Made by a program: the position numbers and the translations under genes. A DNA stretch of 34,162 nt from Cognatiyoonia sp965661665 (GTDB lineage Bacteria; Pseudomonadota; Alphaproteobacteria; Rhodobacterales; Rhodobacteraceae): NCBI RefSeq assembly GCF_965661665.1, contig NZ_CBFIEO010000021.1, positions 1 through 34,162 of the forward strand. Direction: 5' to 3'. Below are positions 1-9,461 of this stretch, piece by piece. Position 1 is the stretch's first letter; each line of letters starts with the position of its first letter. A model generated the notes under the pieces. The model was not told where the DNA came from. It saw only the letters and a list, made by a program, of their open reading frames with translations, and ran no database searches.

Positions 1-53
1 ATGTGCTCGAAGGGTCCTGCGACGACCACAAAAACAAGAAAAAGGGGATCGTG

Positions 54-287
54 ATGGCATCAGACAAAGCGAATCTGCAAGACTCATTTCTGAACCATGT
101 GCGCAAAGCCAAAGTTCCCGTGACCATTTTTTTGGTGAACGGGGTCAAGTTGCAGGGCGTCATCACGTGGTTTGACAGCTTTTGTGTCTTGCTGCGCCGC
201 GATGGTCAGTCCCAGCTGGTGTATAAATCCGCGATTTCGACCATCATGCCAGCACAGCCAATCAGCCTGTATGAAGGCGAAGAATAG
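54..287 (+). CDS. hfq: RNA chaperone Hfq
   Basis: Encodes a 77-residue Hfq, the hexameric Sm-like chaperone that helps small RNAs pair with mRNAs in the cytoplasm. The Sm1 region is visible in NLQDSFLNHVRKAKVPVTIF followed by LVNGVKLQG, and Sm2 is visible in the LVYKSAISTIMP segment, where YKSAIST corresponds to the YKHAIST of other Hfq proteins. There is almost no C-terminal tail, as is usual in alphaproteobacteria. The ATG at 54 was chosen over an in-frame upstream codon because it follows a purine-rich AAAAAGGGGA ribosome site and matches the usual MA-K-NLQD start. hflX begins two bases after the stop codon, so the two are very likely co-transcribed, as in many proteobacteria. The call is secure. 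Confidence 0.96.
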   Translation: MASDKANLQDSFLNHVRKAKVPVTIFLVNGVKLQGVITWFDSFCVLLRRDGQSQLVYKSAISTIMPAQPISLYEGEE

Positions 288-289
288 GT

Positions 290-1567
290 TTGCTTGAACA
301 CGGCAAGCCCGTCACGCGGGCTTGGGTTCTGCACCCAGACATTAGAAACGATCAAAACCGGCGTGATGCGGATGCGCGGCTCAAAGAAGCTGTGTCCCTT
401 GCCGGTGCGCTGCCAGACCTTAAGGTTGTGGGTAGCGATGTGGTGCGGCTGGCCAAGGTCAGCCCTGGTCATCTTTTCGGCTCTGGCAAAATTGAAGAAC
501 TGGGGCAGCAGCTGAAATCAGATGAGATTGAGCTGGTGTTGGTCGACGGACCCGTGACACCCGTCCAGCAGCGCAATCTGGAAAAGGCTTGGAAGGTCAA
601 ACTTCTGGATCGGACGGGGTTGATCCTTGAGATTTTTGGGGATCGGGCGCGGACCGCCGAAGGTGTCTTGCAGGTGGAGATGGCCGCACTCAGCTATCAA
701 CGGACACGCCTTGTGCGGGCTTGGACCCACCTTGAACGGCAAAGGGGTGGTCTGGGCTTTGTGGGTGGACCTGGTGAGACGCAGATCGAAGCGGACCGCC
801 GCGCCATTGATGAACAATTGGGGCGACTGCGCAAGCAGCTTCAAAAGGTCGTCAAAACCCGCAGCCTCCACCGCGCGTCCCGCGCCAAAGTCCCATTCCC
901 GATTGTGGCTTTGGTGGGCTACACAAACGCTGGAAAATCAACGCTCTTCAATCGGGTGACCGGTTCGGACGTCTTTGCCAAAGACATGCTCTTTGCAACG
1001 TTGGACCCCACCATGCGGCGGATCGAATTGCCGGTAGGGGATGAGGTGATCTTGTCAGACACGGTTGGGTTCATCTCCGACCTACCGACAGAGCTTGTCG
1101 CTGCGTTCAGTGCGACATTGGAAGAGGTTTTGGATGCGGATCTGATCGTCCATGTGCGGGACATCTCTCACGAAAATACTCAAGCCCAAGCGGATGACGT
1201 CGAAAGCATCCTGCTCAACCTCGGGATTGAGGAGGACGCCCCTCGCCTCGAGGTCTGGAACAAGATCGATCTCTTGCCGGAAGAGGCGCGGGCCTCCGCT
1301 CTGGCGCGCGCAGACCAACGCGATGATCTTTTTGCAGTATCCGCGATTGATGGCACGGGGCTGACCGATCTTTTGCAAGCCATCGCAGAAACGGTTAAAG
1401 CGCCCCAAATGGACGAGGTGTTCGAGATTGGATTTGCCGATGGCAAGCGTCGCGCGTGGCTCTTTGAGGCGGGCGTTGTCCAGTCAGAAGCTCAAACAGA
1501 GACTGGGTTTGAACTCAGCGTCCACTGGACTGCGAAACAGAAGGCACAGTTTCAAAAACTGGTGTAG
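290..1567 (+). CDS. hflX: Ribosome-associated GTPase HflX
   Basis: Encodes a 425-residue HflX, a GTPase that binds the large ribosomal subunit and splits stalled ribosomes. The N-terminal HflX domain carries the family signature GGLGFVGGPGETQIEADRR near residues 153-171. The G domain has G1 as GYTNAGKST at about 210-218, G3 as DTVG, and G4 as NKID (WNKIDLL). The length is normal. The start is a TTG at 290, two bases after the hfq stop. I chose it because the reading frame shows homology almost from that point and no ATG lies nearby in frame. Tight spacing implies translational coupling with hfq. The gene is intact. Only the exact start codon is uncertain. Confidence 0.95.
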   Translation: MLEHGKPVTRAWVLHPDIRNDQNRRDADARLKEAVSLAGALPDLKVVGSDVVRLAKVSPGHLFGSGKIEELGQQLKSDEIELVLVDGPVTPVQQRNLEKAWKVKLLDRTGLILEIFGDRARTAEGVLQVEMAALSYQRTRLVRAWTHLERQRGGLGFVGGPGETQIEADRRAIDEQLGRLRKQLQKVVKTRSLHRASRAKVPFPIVALVGYTNAGKSTLFNRVTGSDVFAKDMLFATLDPTMRRIELPVGDEVILSDTVGFISDLPTELVAAFSATLEEVLDADLIVHVRDISHENTQAQADDVESILLNLGIEEDAPRLEVWNKIDLLPEEARASALARADQRDDLFAVSAIDGTGLTDLLQAIAETVKAPQMDEVFEIGFADGKRRAWLFEAGVVQSEAQTETGFELSVHWTAKQKAQFQKLV

Positions 1568-1593
1568 ATCTTCCCTTTCTTGCGCGTCGTTTT

Positions 1594-2306
1594 CTACATT
1601 TCCACCAGTGTGCTGTCTGAACGTTGTGCGGTTCCCATCGCTTCATTCGCGCGCTCCAACGCATCTAGGATCGGCTCTTTTGGGACCACTTCGGTAAAGC
1701 CCACACAAGCGGACAATTGTGCCCGATCAATGGAGTCGCCAAGCGGGATCAATGTCGCGCCACAAAGTCGCCGGCCAATAAACTCCACTTCGTCCTGTGT
1801 GCGATTGTTCAAGAACACAGCATAGGTTTCCCGATCAAGACGCCCTAACAAATCGCCAGCCGCTATCGTCGGGTCAAACCGCGCCAAAAGGGTTGCCACA
1901 AAATGATCTCCAACCGAGGTCCCGAAACTGTCATCAATTGCGCTGACGTCTTTCGCATGGACCAGCAATAGAAATCCATGGCTGCCGCGTTTGAGCGATG
2001 AATCCAGCTTTGAGAAAATGCCTGACGGTTCAAAAGCCCTGTTCGCAGATCATGCACCACGGGATCAGGTAAGCCGGTGGCGACGTCATCTTTGCGCGTT
2101 CATTTAATGCTGCCCATCTTCAAAAGCGCACCTGCAGCAGCGATGGTCATGACCACACGTAGGCTTGGGGCGAGGGCGCCTACCATGCCAAAGCTTATTT
2201 TTAACAATCCCACCGCCACGTTGACCAACGCTAGCAACAAATAGAAATCAAAGACTGCGTCCCTGTCAAAGAAACGCACTTGGGGATGGGGTTGAACGGT
2301 ATCCAT
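1594..2306 (-). pseudogene. Broken membrane-anchored degenerate GGDEF protein
   Basis: Reading down the minus strand from an ATG at 2306, the first frame gives a hydrophobic stretch (YLLLALVNVAVGLLKISFG and more), which looks like one or two membrane segments. It meets an in-frame TGA at 2100-2102. The same frame then continues into HDLRTGLLNRQAF, the usual opening of a GGDEF domain. A frameshift near 2011-2020 moves the reading to another frame, which carries the remainder (GFLLLVHAKDVSAIDDSFG through the C-terminus). The active-site GGDEF loop is replaced by DRETY (GRLDRETYAVFL), so the ancestor was probably not a diguanylate cyclase even before it broke. The gene is convergent with hflX. 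The call rests on collinear homology over three segments and is fairly secure. The original signal input is unknown. Confidence 0.72.
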
Positions 2307-2354
2307 GCCCACCACTTAGCTGGACATGCTTAAAGGCATGTAAATTAAACAACT

Positions 2355-4832
2355 CTAATTGTCGGTAGGGCGCAAGGTTGTGATCCCCAAAGCCGCACCT
2401 CGCGCGAGCGAAGGATCGAGCGACATTGGAATATATTCGCCCCGCCGCCACAACTCACCCAGATTATCGTAGTATCTTGAAAGCGGATGCCCTGACTGAC
2501 CTGTTGCGGTGATAAAGACGGAACTGTCAGGGTCCGCGAAGTCGTACACCCCGCGATAGCCAGCGGCATGCACATTCTCAAAGGGATTCGGCCCCAAACC
2601 AGAGGTTAGCGACCTTTGCAACGTCTGATCGCCACCGCTGGTGGATTGTCGGATGTTCACGAACCAATTCAGGATCGGCGCGTTACCTAACACCGGATGG
2701 TCATGCGTCGCCTGATGCGCATCGCCCCAGCGCAGGCTTTCCACCGTGGCGCCATAAGTCTCGGCCAACCAAATCAGCGCGTCATCCAAAGCCAAGCGTG
2801 CGATGTCCGTGCAGGTTTCTGTCGGTGCGGACTGCGCCACATCGCACCACGCGCTAGCGCCATCCACGTCGCGGTAAACACGTTCGATAAAAACGGGATC
2901 GACATGAGTGAACTCTGCCGCCAAAGGGCCCAAGTCATCATTGATCAACCGTTGCTGCAAATGCCGCATCCACGCAGCATAGATCAGCGGCTCTGGCAAA
3001 TGTTCATTCATCTCACCATTCCAGGCTGACAATAAATCAAGGGCCTCACGTCTGCGCCGTTCAAGCGTGCCGTCTTGCGCGGCTTCTCCAGTGAACCACA
3101 GATCCGCGCCGACCAACGGCAGCAGTGATTGCGCAGAATAGCTTACGGTGTCCAGCTGCGCCTCGATAAAGCTTTCGCGGGTATGCACCTCACGGTTTTG
3201 CATCAACCGCTCCCAACGTTTGATCCGTTGAGTGTCGCCCCAATCAAAGCTGAGGTGATTGGGAAAAGGGGCATCCGTCGTCTTGTTGTTCGTATTCCCA
3301 AGGATTCCCCCATCGGGGGAGATGAACGACAGCGCCGACCCAGCCTCCTGAAAGCTATCCCATTGGTTCTCTGGCAGATAGCCATAGCTGGGCAGCCGAC
3401 CTTTGGACAGGTGATCTTCCGCACGATTTGGCACCGCCCCGGCGACGATCATGGCAATGTCGTTGCGATCAACAAGGGTCACGTTCACGCTTGGAGCAAT
3501 ATGGGTCTTGGTCGCGTTCAGCCCGTCTTCAAGCGTCTCCGCCTGCAGCAATTGATAAAGCGATGACATGGACGTATCCCTATCGCTCAAAGCGGTCCAC
3601 GCCAACACGGCAACGTGACCCGGCGGTGTGATCGCGCCCACATCAAATTGATCCGGCGACAAAACAACACCGTTCTCGGTGGATCGAAGCTCTAACGTCT
3701 CCGCGACGCCATCCTTGATGTTGATAATGCTGTCGCGCACGTTAAAAGCGGCCCAACCATCGACGGTGCGGTATTCGTTTGGATTGTCTGGATTCACCTC
3801 CTCGATAAAGATGTCCTGATCGTCGACATAAGAGGCTGTGATCCCCCAGCCGAGGTCGGCGCTCCGCCCTGCAAAAATCACTGGCACACCCGGAACCATC
3901 GCACCAATCACCCCACCGCGCTCAAGCTCAAGCCGCGCGAGATACCAGATCGTGGGTGCGGAAAGATTGAAATGCGGATCATTGGCCAACAACGTTGATC
4001 CCATCGCAGACCGATTGGTGCCGGCCGACCATGCGTTTGACGCCCCCGCCAGTTCGATCGGTTTGATGGGCGACAGCGGATCGTCCTGCCATTGGGCTGT
4101 TTCAAACGCGGGCACAACGCCGTTCATCAATTGGGCATAATCGGGGAGCTCGATAATCCCCTCCAGCGGGTCATCCGGCAGAATATCGGCCAAGCGCTCC
4201 GGCGAGAGGGTGAGCGACACCCGCGCCCGCAACACCTCGTTCTGTGCATGCGGCGACATTTGCAGGCTCATCAACTTCAGGATTGCGATACTGTCGGTCG
4301 CCGCCCAAGGGGACACCGGATGATTGAAGAGCCACATCTCAGGCGCTCCGCGCCCCCGTGCGCCTTTGTTGACCTCATCAATCCAAGCGTTCACGCCGCG
4401 GGCATAAGCTTCGAGTATAGCAGACGTCTCCGCATCTTGCGCCGACACGGATCGGATCGCACTGCCGTAAAGGTCGAGCCTCCGCATCAACCGGTCAATC
4501 GGAACCGTACGCTCACCAAAGAGTTCTGACAAACGGCCTTGGGCGGTGCGGCGCAGCATGGTCAGTTGCCAAAACCGGTCCTGTGCATGGGCAAAACCAA
4601 GCGCAAAGAACGCATCTTCATCCGTCGAGGCAAAGATATGCGGAACGTTTGCATTGTCGCGGACAATCTCTAGTGGCGCAGAGAGATTGCCGACGACATA
4701 ATCCGCGTCATAATCGGGCAGAGACCGGGATGCGAAGTAATAGGCCAGCAGAAACGCGCCAAGCGTCAGCAATATAAGCCCCGATGCCAATCGGAGGAGC
4801 CACCGAAACAAAAACGCGACCACTGCACCCAC
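2355..4832 (-). CDS. Penicillin acylase family (Ntn-hydrolase) protein
   Basis: An 825-residue member of the penicillin amidase S45 family, which cleaves amide bonds after autoproteolysis into alpha and beta chains. An N-terminal hydrophobic segment (about residues 5-33) suggests a signal anchor and a periplasmic catalytic part. The N-terminal nucleophile of the beta chain is Ser265, in GASNAWSAG. The LANDPHF motif follows about 20 residues later, and the alpha chain has FALGFAHAQDRFWQL. The length is typical. Family substrates range from beta-lactams to N-acyl-homoserine lactones, and the sequence alone does not say which applies. The start is a GTG at 4832, and another GTG lies at codon 4. 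It lies 73 bp downstream of the nodT-like pseudogene on the same strand. The gene appears intact. Confidence 0.88.
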   Translation of the reverse strand: MGAVVAFLFRWLLRLASGLILLTLGAFLLAYYFASRSLPDYDADYVVGNLSAPLEIVRDNANVPHIFASTDEDAFFALGFAHAQDRFWQLTMLRRTAQGRLSELFGERTVPIDRLMRRLDLYGSAIRSVSAQDAETSAILEAYARGVNAWIDEVNKGARGRGAPEMWLFNHPVSPWAATDSIAILKLMSLQMSPHAQNEVLRARVSLTLSPERLADILPDDPLEGIIELPDYAQLMNGVVPAFETAQWQDDPLSPIKPIELAGASNAWSAGTNRSAMGSTLLANDPHFNLSAPTIWYLARLELERGGVIGAMVPGVPVIFAGRSADLGWGITASYVDDQDIFIEEVNPDNPNEYRTVDGWAAFNVRDSIINIKDGVAETLELRSTENGVVLSPDQFDVGAITPPGHVAVLAWTALSDRDTSMSSLYQLLQAETLEDGLNATKTHIAPSVNVTLVDRNDIAMIVAGAVPNRAEDHLSKGRLPSYGYLPENQWDSFQEAGSALSFISPDGGILGNTNNKTTDAPFPNHLSFDWGDTQRIKRWERLMQNREVHTRESFIEAQLDTVSYSAQSLLPLVGADLWFTGEAAQDGTLERRRREALDLLSAWNGEMNEHLPEPLIYAAWMRHLQQRLINDDLGPLAAEFTHVDPVFIERVYRDVDGASAWCDVAQSAPTETCTDIARLALDDALIWLAETYGATVESLRWGDAHQATHDHPVLGNAPILNWFVNIRQSTSGGDQTLQRSLTSGLGPNPFENVHAAGYRGVYDFADPDSSVFITATGQSGHPLSRYYDNLGELWRRGEYIPMSLDPSLARGAALGITTLRPTDN

Positions 4833-4905
4833 TTTCTGAGTTTTGCCACAGTTTACTGGTCTCGGAACCTATCTGCCATCCCCAATTCAGGGGTCGGCAA
4901 GATTG

Positions 4906-6178
4906 TTACCGAAGGGCAGCCGCGACCCCGAGATGGTCGGAGCGCATTTGCGGGCGCATCGTCTCTCCACCCGTGGCGTCAGGAGATGTCAGCCATCCCT
5001 GACCAGTGGAGATTTGTACTTCCAGCCAACTCAACGTGTGGTTCCGAATGGCATCTGCGACGGCCAATCGGTTTGAAGCCACCTGACGCTCTGCATCCAA
5101 AATATCGGTGAGCGTGCTTACCCCACCGCGATAGCTTTCGCGGCTCAATTCCAACACACGGGCGGCCTCCTTACTGGCCCGTTCATAAGCAGTCAACTGA
5201 CGGCGCCAATTCAGGCAAAGGGTGAGGGCGCTTTGCACCTCTTCCACGGCGGAGAGGACGGTTCGACGCCAATTGATCTCCGCCTCACGCGCATTTGCCT
5301 CAGTCACGTCACGGTTGGTGATCAAAGTCCTGCGATTGAAAACAGGAATGTTGACGGTTGGCACAAAACTCCAGCTGTCGGCTGTTCCCGTGCTGATATT
5401 GCCGTTCAAACTGATGGATGGGTAAAGCTCCGCCTCTGCTACACCTACGGCGGCGAAGCTGCGCTCGGCTGAGCGAATGTCAGGCCGATTGTGGATCAGA
5501 TCAGCAGGCAGGCCAACGTTGGTGTAACCACTGGGGCGCGGTTGCGCCGCGCTGCATCTCTAACTCTGTCGCTTCTCCGGCTTCTCGGCGTTGATTGAGC
5601 AGATTGAGCGTTTGCCAACGGCTGTGCATGGTTGTACGCGTAATCGCTGCGGCCTCTTGGAAATAGCGTGCCTGGACATAGGCGCTGGTCAAATCTGTCA
5701 GATAAGCCAACCGCACCACACCGACATTCAGTTGCGCCGCATCGAAATTAGCGAGCGCCTGATCCTGATGCCGTGCAGCCCCACCGAAGAGGTCCGGCAC
5801 TGTCTGCCCGCTCAAAGGCAAGCTGTGGCGCGTTGTCTGTGTTCCGGCAAAACTGTCCCGCGTGATAGAGCCATCAAGACCACCCGTGCTCAGGCCGTTG
5901 ACGCCAACCGTGTCTAGTGATGCTTCCGCTGCATCCATCCGAGCCAGCGCCGCCTGCACATCCAAATTCTGTTGAGAGCCACGTGCCAAAAGCGCATTCA
6001 ACATCGGATCGTTAAGCCACTTCCACCATTTCTGGCTCGACGCATTAAAGAGCGACCCGACAATTAAATTGATGAACTGATCACTAAGCTCAAGCGAAGG
6101 GATAACGTACTCAGGGCTCAGCGGGGTACACGCCACCAAAGCGGTACCACACAGAAATGGGATCACGGCAATTTTCAT
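4906..6178 (-). pseudogene. NodT-type outer-membrane efflux lipoprotein, internally deleted
   Basis: The remains of an RND efflux outer-membrane factor (TolC/NodT/OprM type). The N-terminal part starts at the ATG at 6178 with a lipoprotein signal (lipobox LVAC, then TPLSPEY). It continues through WWKWLNDPMLNALL and DVQAALARMDAAEASL to EAGEATELEMQR. The C-terminal part, in another frame, resumes with GLPADLIHNRPDIRSAER and ends with the typical SYRGGVSTLTDILDAERQ helix and a stop at 4906. In intact relatives roughly 40-60 residues normally lie between ELEMQRA and GLPADL, and they are missing here. A deletion at about 5530-5550 therefore removed sequence and shifted the frame. The remaining length corresponds to about 424 codons. 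No inner-membrane or adaptor partner genes are in the window. Confidence 0.83.
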
Positions 6179-6372
6179 CGGATTATGCCTGCTCAATCTT
6201 TTTTTTCGCAGACTACAACGCTGGAATCTCAATTGATTCAGGAATCTAAGCAATGGGGTTGAGCGTTAAAACCTGATGCACGAAGTAAACATTATTGCTG
6301 TTTACACGTCAAAATAAGGCGAAAATGTGTTAGCGATAGCCCTGCCGCCACATTTCCGTCTCAATTCTTATC

Positions 6373-7704
6373 TCACTTTTCTGGGATTAATCCACGCGGG
6401 CTGAAGCGCAGGACCAGCAAGAGGATGACACCCATCGTCAGCAAACGCATGTGCGCCGCAGAAGCCAACAGGTGGTCTTTCAACCAAAAGCTATCTTCCA
6501 TGCCGGATGTGATAAGGTTCATCAAAGCAAGGCCCATCGGCTCAACCTGCACCCAAAGCCACCAGATTAGGAAGCCGCCGAGAACGGCGCCGAAGTTGTT
6601 ACCTGAGCCACCCACGATCACCATGACCCAGACAAGGAAGGTGAAGCGAAGCGGTTGGTAGGTGCCTGGTGTGAGCTGACCATCCAGCGTTGTCATCATC
6701 GCACCTGCGATGCCGCAGATGGCTGATCCAAGGATGAAGATTTGCAAATGCCGCGCGGTGACGTCTTTGCCCATCGCCTCAGCCGCGACTTCATTGTCGC
6801 GGATCGCCCGCATCATCCGGCCCCAAGGGGAGTTCAGCGCCTTCTGCGCGAGCCACAGCAGGATGATTAAGATGACGGCGAAATAGCAGGAATAAAGCAG
6901 TTTCGCGTATAGGTTCGACGCATAGACCGCATCAAATCCGAGCGCATTGGCGCGTTCGACGAAGGATACACTTTCCTGCAACTCGACTTCGTACGGCACC
7001 GGACGGGGCAGGCCGTTCACGTTCTTCACACCGCGTGCCAGCCAATCCTCGTGCTTCATGATCGCAATGATGATCTCCGCAATGCCGAGTGTGGCAATAG
7101 CGAGGTAGTCAGACCGCAGTCCAAGCGCCGTCTTGCCAATCACCCAAGCAGCCCCAGCCGCGATGACGCCGCCAATCGGCCAAGCAACCACAGCCATAAC
7201 CCCCCAGTCTTTGTAGTTCTCAAACCCGAAGTTAAGACCGCCAAGGTAACCGGTGCCCGCAGGGTTCACCGCCTCAACGGCCGCGACGCCACCATCAAAG
7301 ACTGCGCGGAACAGGAAGAACCCGGCGATCGCGACCGCGATCGTGCCCCAGAGCTTTAGCCGTCCTTGGAACTTACGCTGTGCGTAGATCGTCGCAACCA
7401 CAGCGCCCGCGCCCAACAGCAGCCCGCCAATGGTCCGCGCGCCGCCTTGGGCCCAAGCCTCCGTCACCGGCGGCATGGAGACGAGGACAGTGGCCAAGCC
7501 ACCCAAAGCCACAAAGCCCATGACGCCCACGTTAAAGAGCCCCGCGAACCCCCACTGCAGGTTCACGCCCAAGGCCATGATCGCGCTGATGAGGCCGTAA
7601 TTGAGGATCAGTAAAGCAACGTTCCAGTCTTGCAGGATGCCCGTGCCAATGATGAGCAGGGCGACAAGACCAAAAAGAACCGGTGTGCGAAGGGAATCGG
7701 TCAT
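6373..7704 (-). CDS. livM: Branched-chain amino acid type ABC permease LivM
   Basis: A 443-residue inner-membrane permease of the LivM family, one half of the translocation channel of a branched-chain-amino-acid-type importer. Hydrophobic helices occur throughout. The family-typical LNLQWGFAGLFNVG-like region is present as GVNLQWGFAGLFNVGVMGF near residue 46. The cytoplasmic loop that contacts the ATPases is RAIRDNEVAAEAMGKD, and the C-terminus has the FLVWVMVIVGGSGNNFGAVLGG segment. The protein is longer than the roughly 300-residue core family. The extra length comes from a Gly/Ala-rich helix and loop insertion at roughly 95-165. It overlaps livH by four bases (ATGA), so the two are translationally coupled. 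The actual substrate may be amino acids, amides or urea and cannot be fixed from the sequence. Confidence 0.92.
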   Translation of the reverse strand: MTDSLRTPVLFGLVALLIIGTGILQDWNVALLILNYGLISAIMALGVNLQWGFAGLFNVGVMGFVALGGLATVLVSMPPVTEAWAQGGARTIGGLLLGAGAVVATIYAQRKFQGRLKLWGTIAVAIAGFFLFRAVFDGGVAAVEAVNPAGTGYLGGLNFGFENYKDWGVMAVVAWPIGGVIAAGAAWVIGKTALGLRSDYLAIATLGIAEIIIAIMKHEDWLARGVKNVNGLPRPVPYEVELQESVSFVERANALGFDAVYASNLYAKLLYSCYFAVILIILLWLAQKALNSPWGRMMRAIRDNEVAAEAMGKDVTARHLQIFILGSAICGIAGAMMTTLDGQLTPGTYQPLRFTFLVWVMVIVGGSGNNFGAVLGGFLIWWLWVQVEPMGLALMNLITSGMEDSFWLKDHLLASAAHMRLLTMGVILLLVLRFSPRGLIPEK

Positions 7705-8714
7705 ACGGATTGTCCTTTGAACAGGCCCGTGGGCTTGACCAGCAGCACGATCAACAAGATCACGAAGCTGACCGCGAATTTATAGTCGGTTGACAAAAGT
7801 TGGACCAGGCCGTCAGGCTCAAGGCTTTCGGGCAGCAGATAGCCCAGCACTTTTTTTAGTGGGTAGGTGATTGTCACCTCCGCAAAGGCAATCACAAACC
7901 CGCCTGCAATTGCGCCCAGCGGATTGCCGAGACCACCAACAATCGCCGCCGCGAAGATCGGTAGCAGAAGCTGCAGGTAGACGAACGGCTTGAAAGACTT
8001 ATCGAGGCCGTAAAGCGTGCCTGCAACGGTGGCGAGGGCGGCGACGATCAGCCATGTGACCAAAACCACCCGCTCTGGGTTTATCCCCGACAGCAACGCC
8101 AAATCCTCGTTGTCAGAGAACGCGCGCATCGATTTGCCCGTGCGGGTTTTATTGAGAAACCAGAATAGGATCGCTACGACAATGACCGCCGTAACGACAG
8201 TGATGCCTTGGGTTGTCTTGATGGCCAAGCCTTCCTTCAGACCAGACCACACTTTGAAATCACGGGCGGAGATGATGAAGCGCTCCCCATCAGCGAACCG
8301 AATGTCGCCAACGCCAATGAGGAAACGCACGATCCCGTTCATAATGAACATCACACCCATCGAGACGATCACAAGGATCACTGGGTCCGATTTCTGCTCG
8401 CGGTAGAACCGGTAGACGGAGCGGTCAGTCAGCAACACGATCCCCGCCGTCAACGCGATGCCAAAGGGCAGGGCGAGCAGAGCGGTCGGCAAGGGACCAA
8501 AGCTGATCCCCATCGACTGGAACCACCATGTCACAAAGATCGTGGCCATTGTGCCAAACGCCATCGTGTCGCCATGTGCAAAGTTAGAGAACCGCAAAAT
8601 CCCATAAATCAGGGTCACGCCTAGCGACCCCAGCGCAAGTTGCGCGCCGTACGCCATGCCGGGGACAATCACGAAGTTGGCGAGTGCGACGAGCGCGTTC
8701 AGGATGTCAGTCAT
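7701..8714 (-). CDS. livH: Branched-chain amino acid type ABC permease LivH
   Basis: A 337-residue inner-membrane permease of the LivH family, partner of LivM. Several membrane helices are evident. The family hallmark GSLGVTLIYGILRFSNFAHGD lies at about residues 29-49. The coupling loop is GKSMRAFSDNEDLALLSGI, and the late helix contains GGLGNPLGAIAGGFVIAFAE. The length is slightly above the roughly 300-residue norm. The start ATG at 8714 has a GGAGGG ribosome site upstream, inside the end of livF. The livF stop lies 6 bp before it, so the operon is compact. The family call is secure. The substrate is inferred only as a branched-chain or related amino acid. Confidence 0.93.
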   Translation of the reverse strand: MTDILNALVALANFVIVPGMAYGAQLALGSLGVTLIYGILRFSNFAHGDTMAFGTMATIFVTWWFQSMGISFGPLPTALLALPFGIALTAGIVLLTDRSVYRFYREQKSDPVILVIVSMGVMFIMNGIVRFLIGVGDIRFADGERFIISARDFKVWSGLKEGLAIKTTQGITVVTAVIVVAILFWFLNKTRTGKSMRAFSDNEDLALLSGINPERVVLVTWLIVAALATVAGTLYGLDKSFKPFVYLQLLLPIFAAAIVGGLGNPLGAIAGGFVIAFAEVTITYPLKKVLGYLLPESLEPDGLVQLLSTDYKFAVSFVILLIVLLVKPTGLFKGQSV

Positions 8715-8720
8715 ATCTCA

Positions 8721-9434
8721 TCACCCTCCCAAGAAGCTGCGGCGGACTTCAGGATCGGCCAAAAGCTCTTTCCCTGTGCCAGTGTGTGCGTTGCGGCCTT
8801 GGACTAAAACATAGCCTTTGTCAGCGATTTCAAGCGCTTGTCGGGCGTTCTGCTCCACCATCAGGATCGGAATGCCGGTACGGGCGACTTCAATGATCCG
8901 GTCGAACAGTTCATCCATGACGATGGGTGATACACCCGCAGTGGGCTCATCCAGCATCAAAACTTTTGGCTGCGTCATCAACGCGCGACCAACGGCGACC
9001 TGTTGGCGCTGACCGCCTGACAACTCGCCCGCCGCCTGCAACCGCTTTTCCTTCAGGATCGGGAACAGGTCATACACCTGCGCCATCGTATCCTTGAAAT
9101 CGTCCTTGCGGATGAAGGCACCCATCTCAAGGTTCTCTTCTACCGTGAGAGAGGTGAAGATATTGCGTACCTGCGGCACGAACCCCATGCCCTTGATGAC
9201 GCGGGCTTGGGGGGAGAGGTGGGTGATGTCCTCTCCATCCAGCCGAACGGAGCCTGAGCGCACGTTCAGCATCCCAAAGACAGCTTTCATCGCTGTCGAT
9301 TTGCCAGCCCCGTTGGGGCCCACAATCACGGCAATCTCCCCTGAATTCACCGCAATCGTGCAATCATGAAGGATGTCCGGCCCCTTGCCGTAACCACCCG
9401 TCATCGTATCACCGATCAGAAAGGGTTCTGTCAT
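8721..9434 (-). CDS. livF: ABC transporter ATP-binding protein LivF
   Basis: A 237-residue ABC ATPase of the LivF type that energises the liv importer from the cytoplasmic side. The Walker A motif is GPNGAGKST, the signature is LSGGQRQQVAVGRAL, and Walker B is VLMLDEPTAGVSP. The H-loop region carries the LivF-typical VEQNARQALEIAD instead of a classic His switch. The length is normal. The start ATG at 9434 has GGGAAGAA upstream. It is followed closely by livH and preceded by livG, giving the order binding protein, livG, livF, livH, livM on the minus strand. Confidence 0.94.
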   Translation of the reverse strand: MTEPFLIGDTMTGGYGKGPDILHDCTIAVNSGEIAVIVGPNGAGKSTAMKAVFGMLNVRSGSVRLDGEDITHLSPQARVIKGMGFVPQVRNIFTSLTVEENLEMGAFIRKDDFKDTMAQVYDLFPILKEKRLQAAGELSGGQRQQVAVGRALMTQPKVLMLDEPTAGVSPIVMDELFDRIIEVARTGIPILMVEQNARQALEIADKGYVLVQGRNAHTGTGKELLADPEVRRSFLGG

Positions 9435-9461
9435 CGTTGTTCTTCCCTAAACCCTTCTACT

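Noticed and set aside
1..53. The 3-prime end of a gene upstream of hfq
   Set aside because: A short open frame ends in TGA at 52-54, but 17 codons of basic, low-complexity sequence are not enough to support a call.
2266..2451. A 61-codon minus-strand ORF between the GGDEF relic and the acylase
   Set aside because: It overlaps the acylase C-terminus in another frame and has no homology I recognise.
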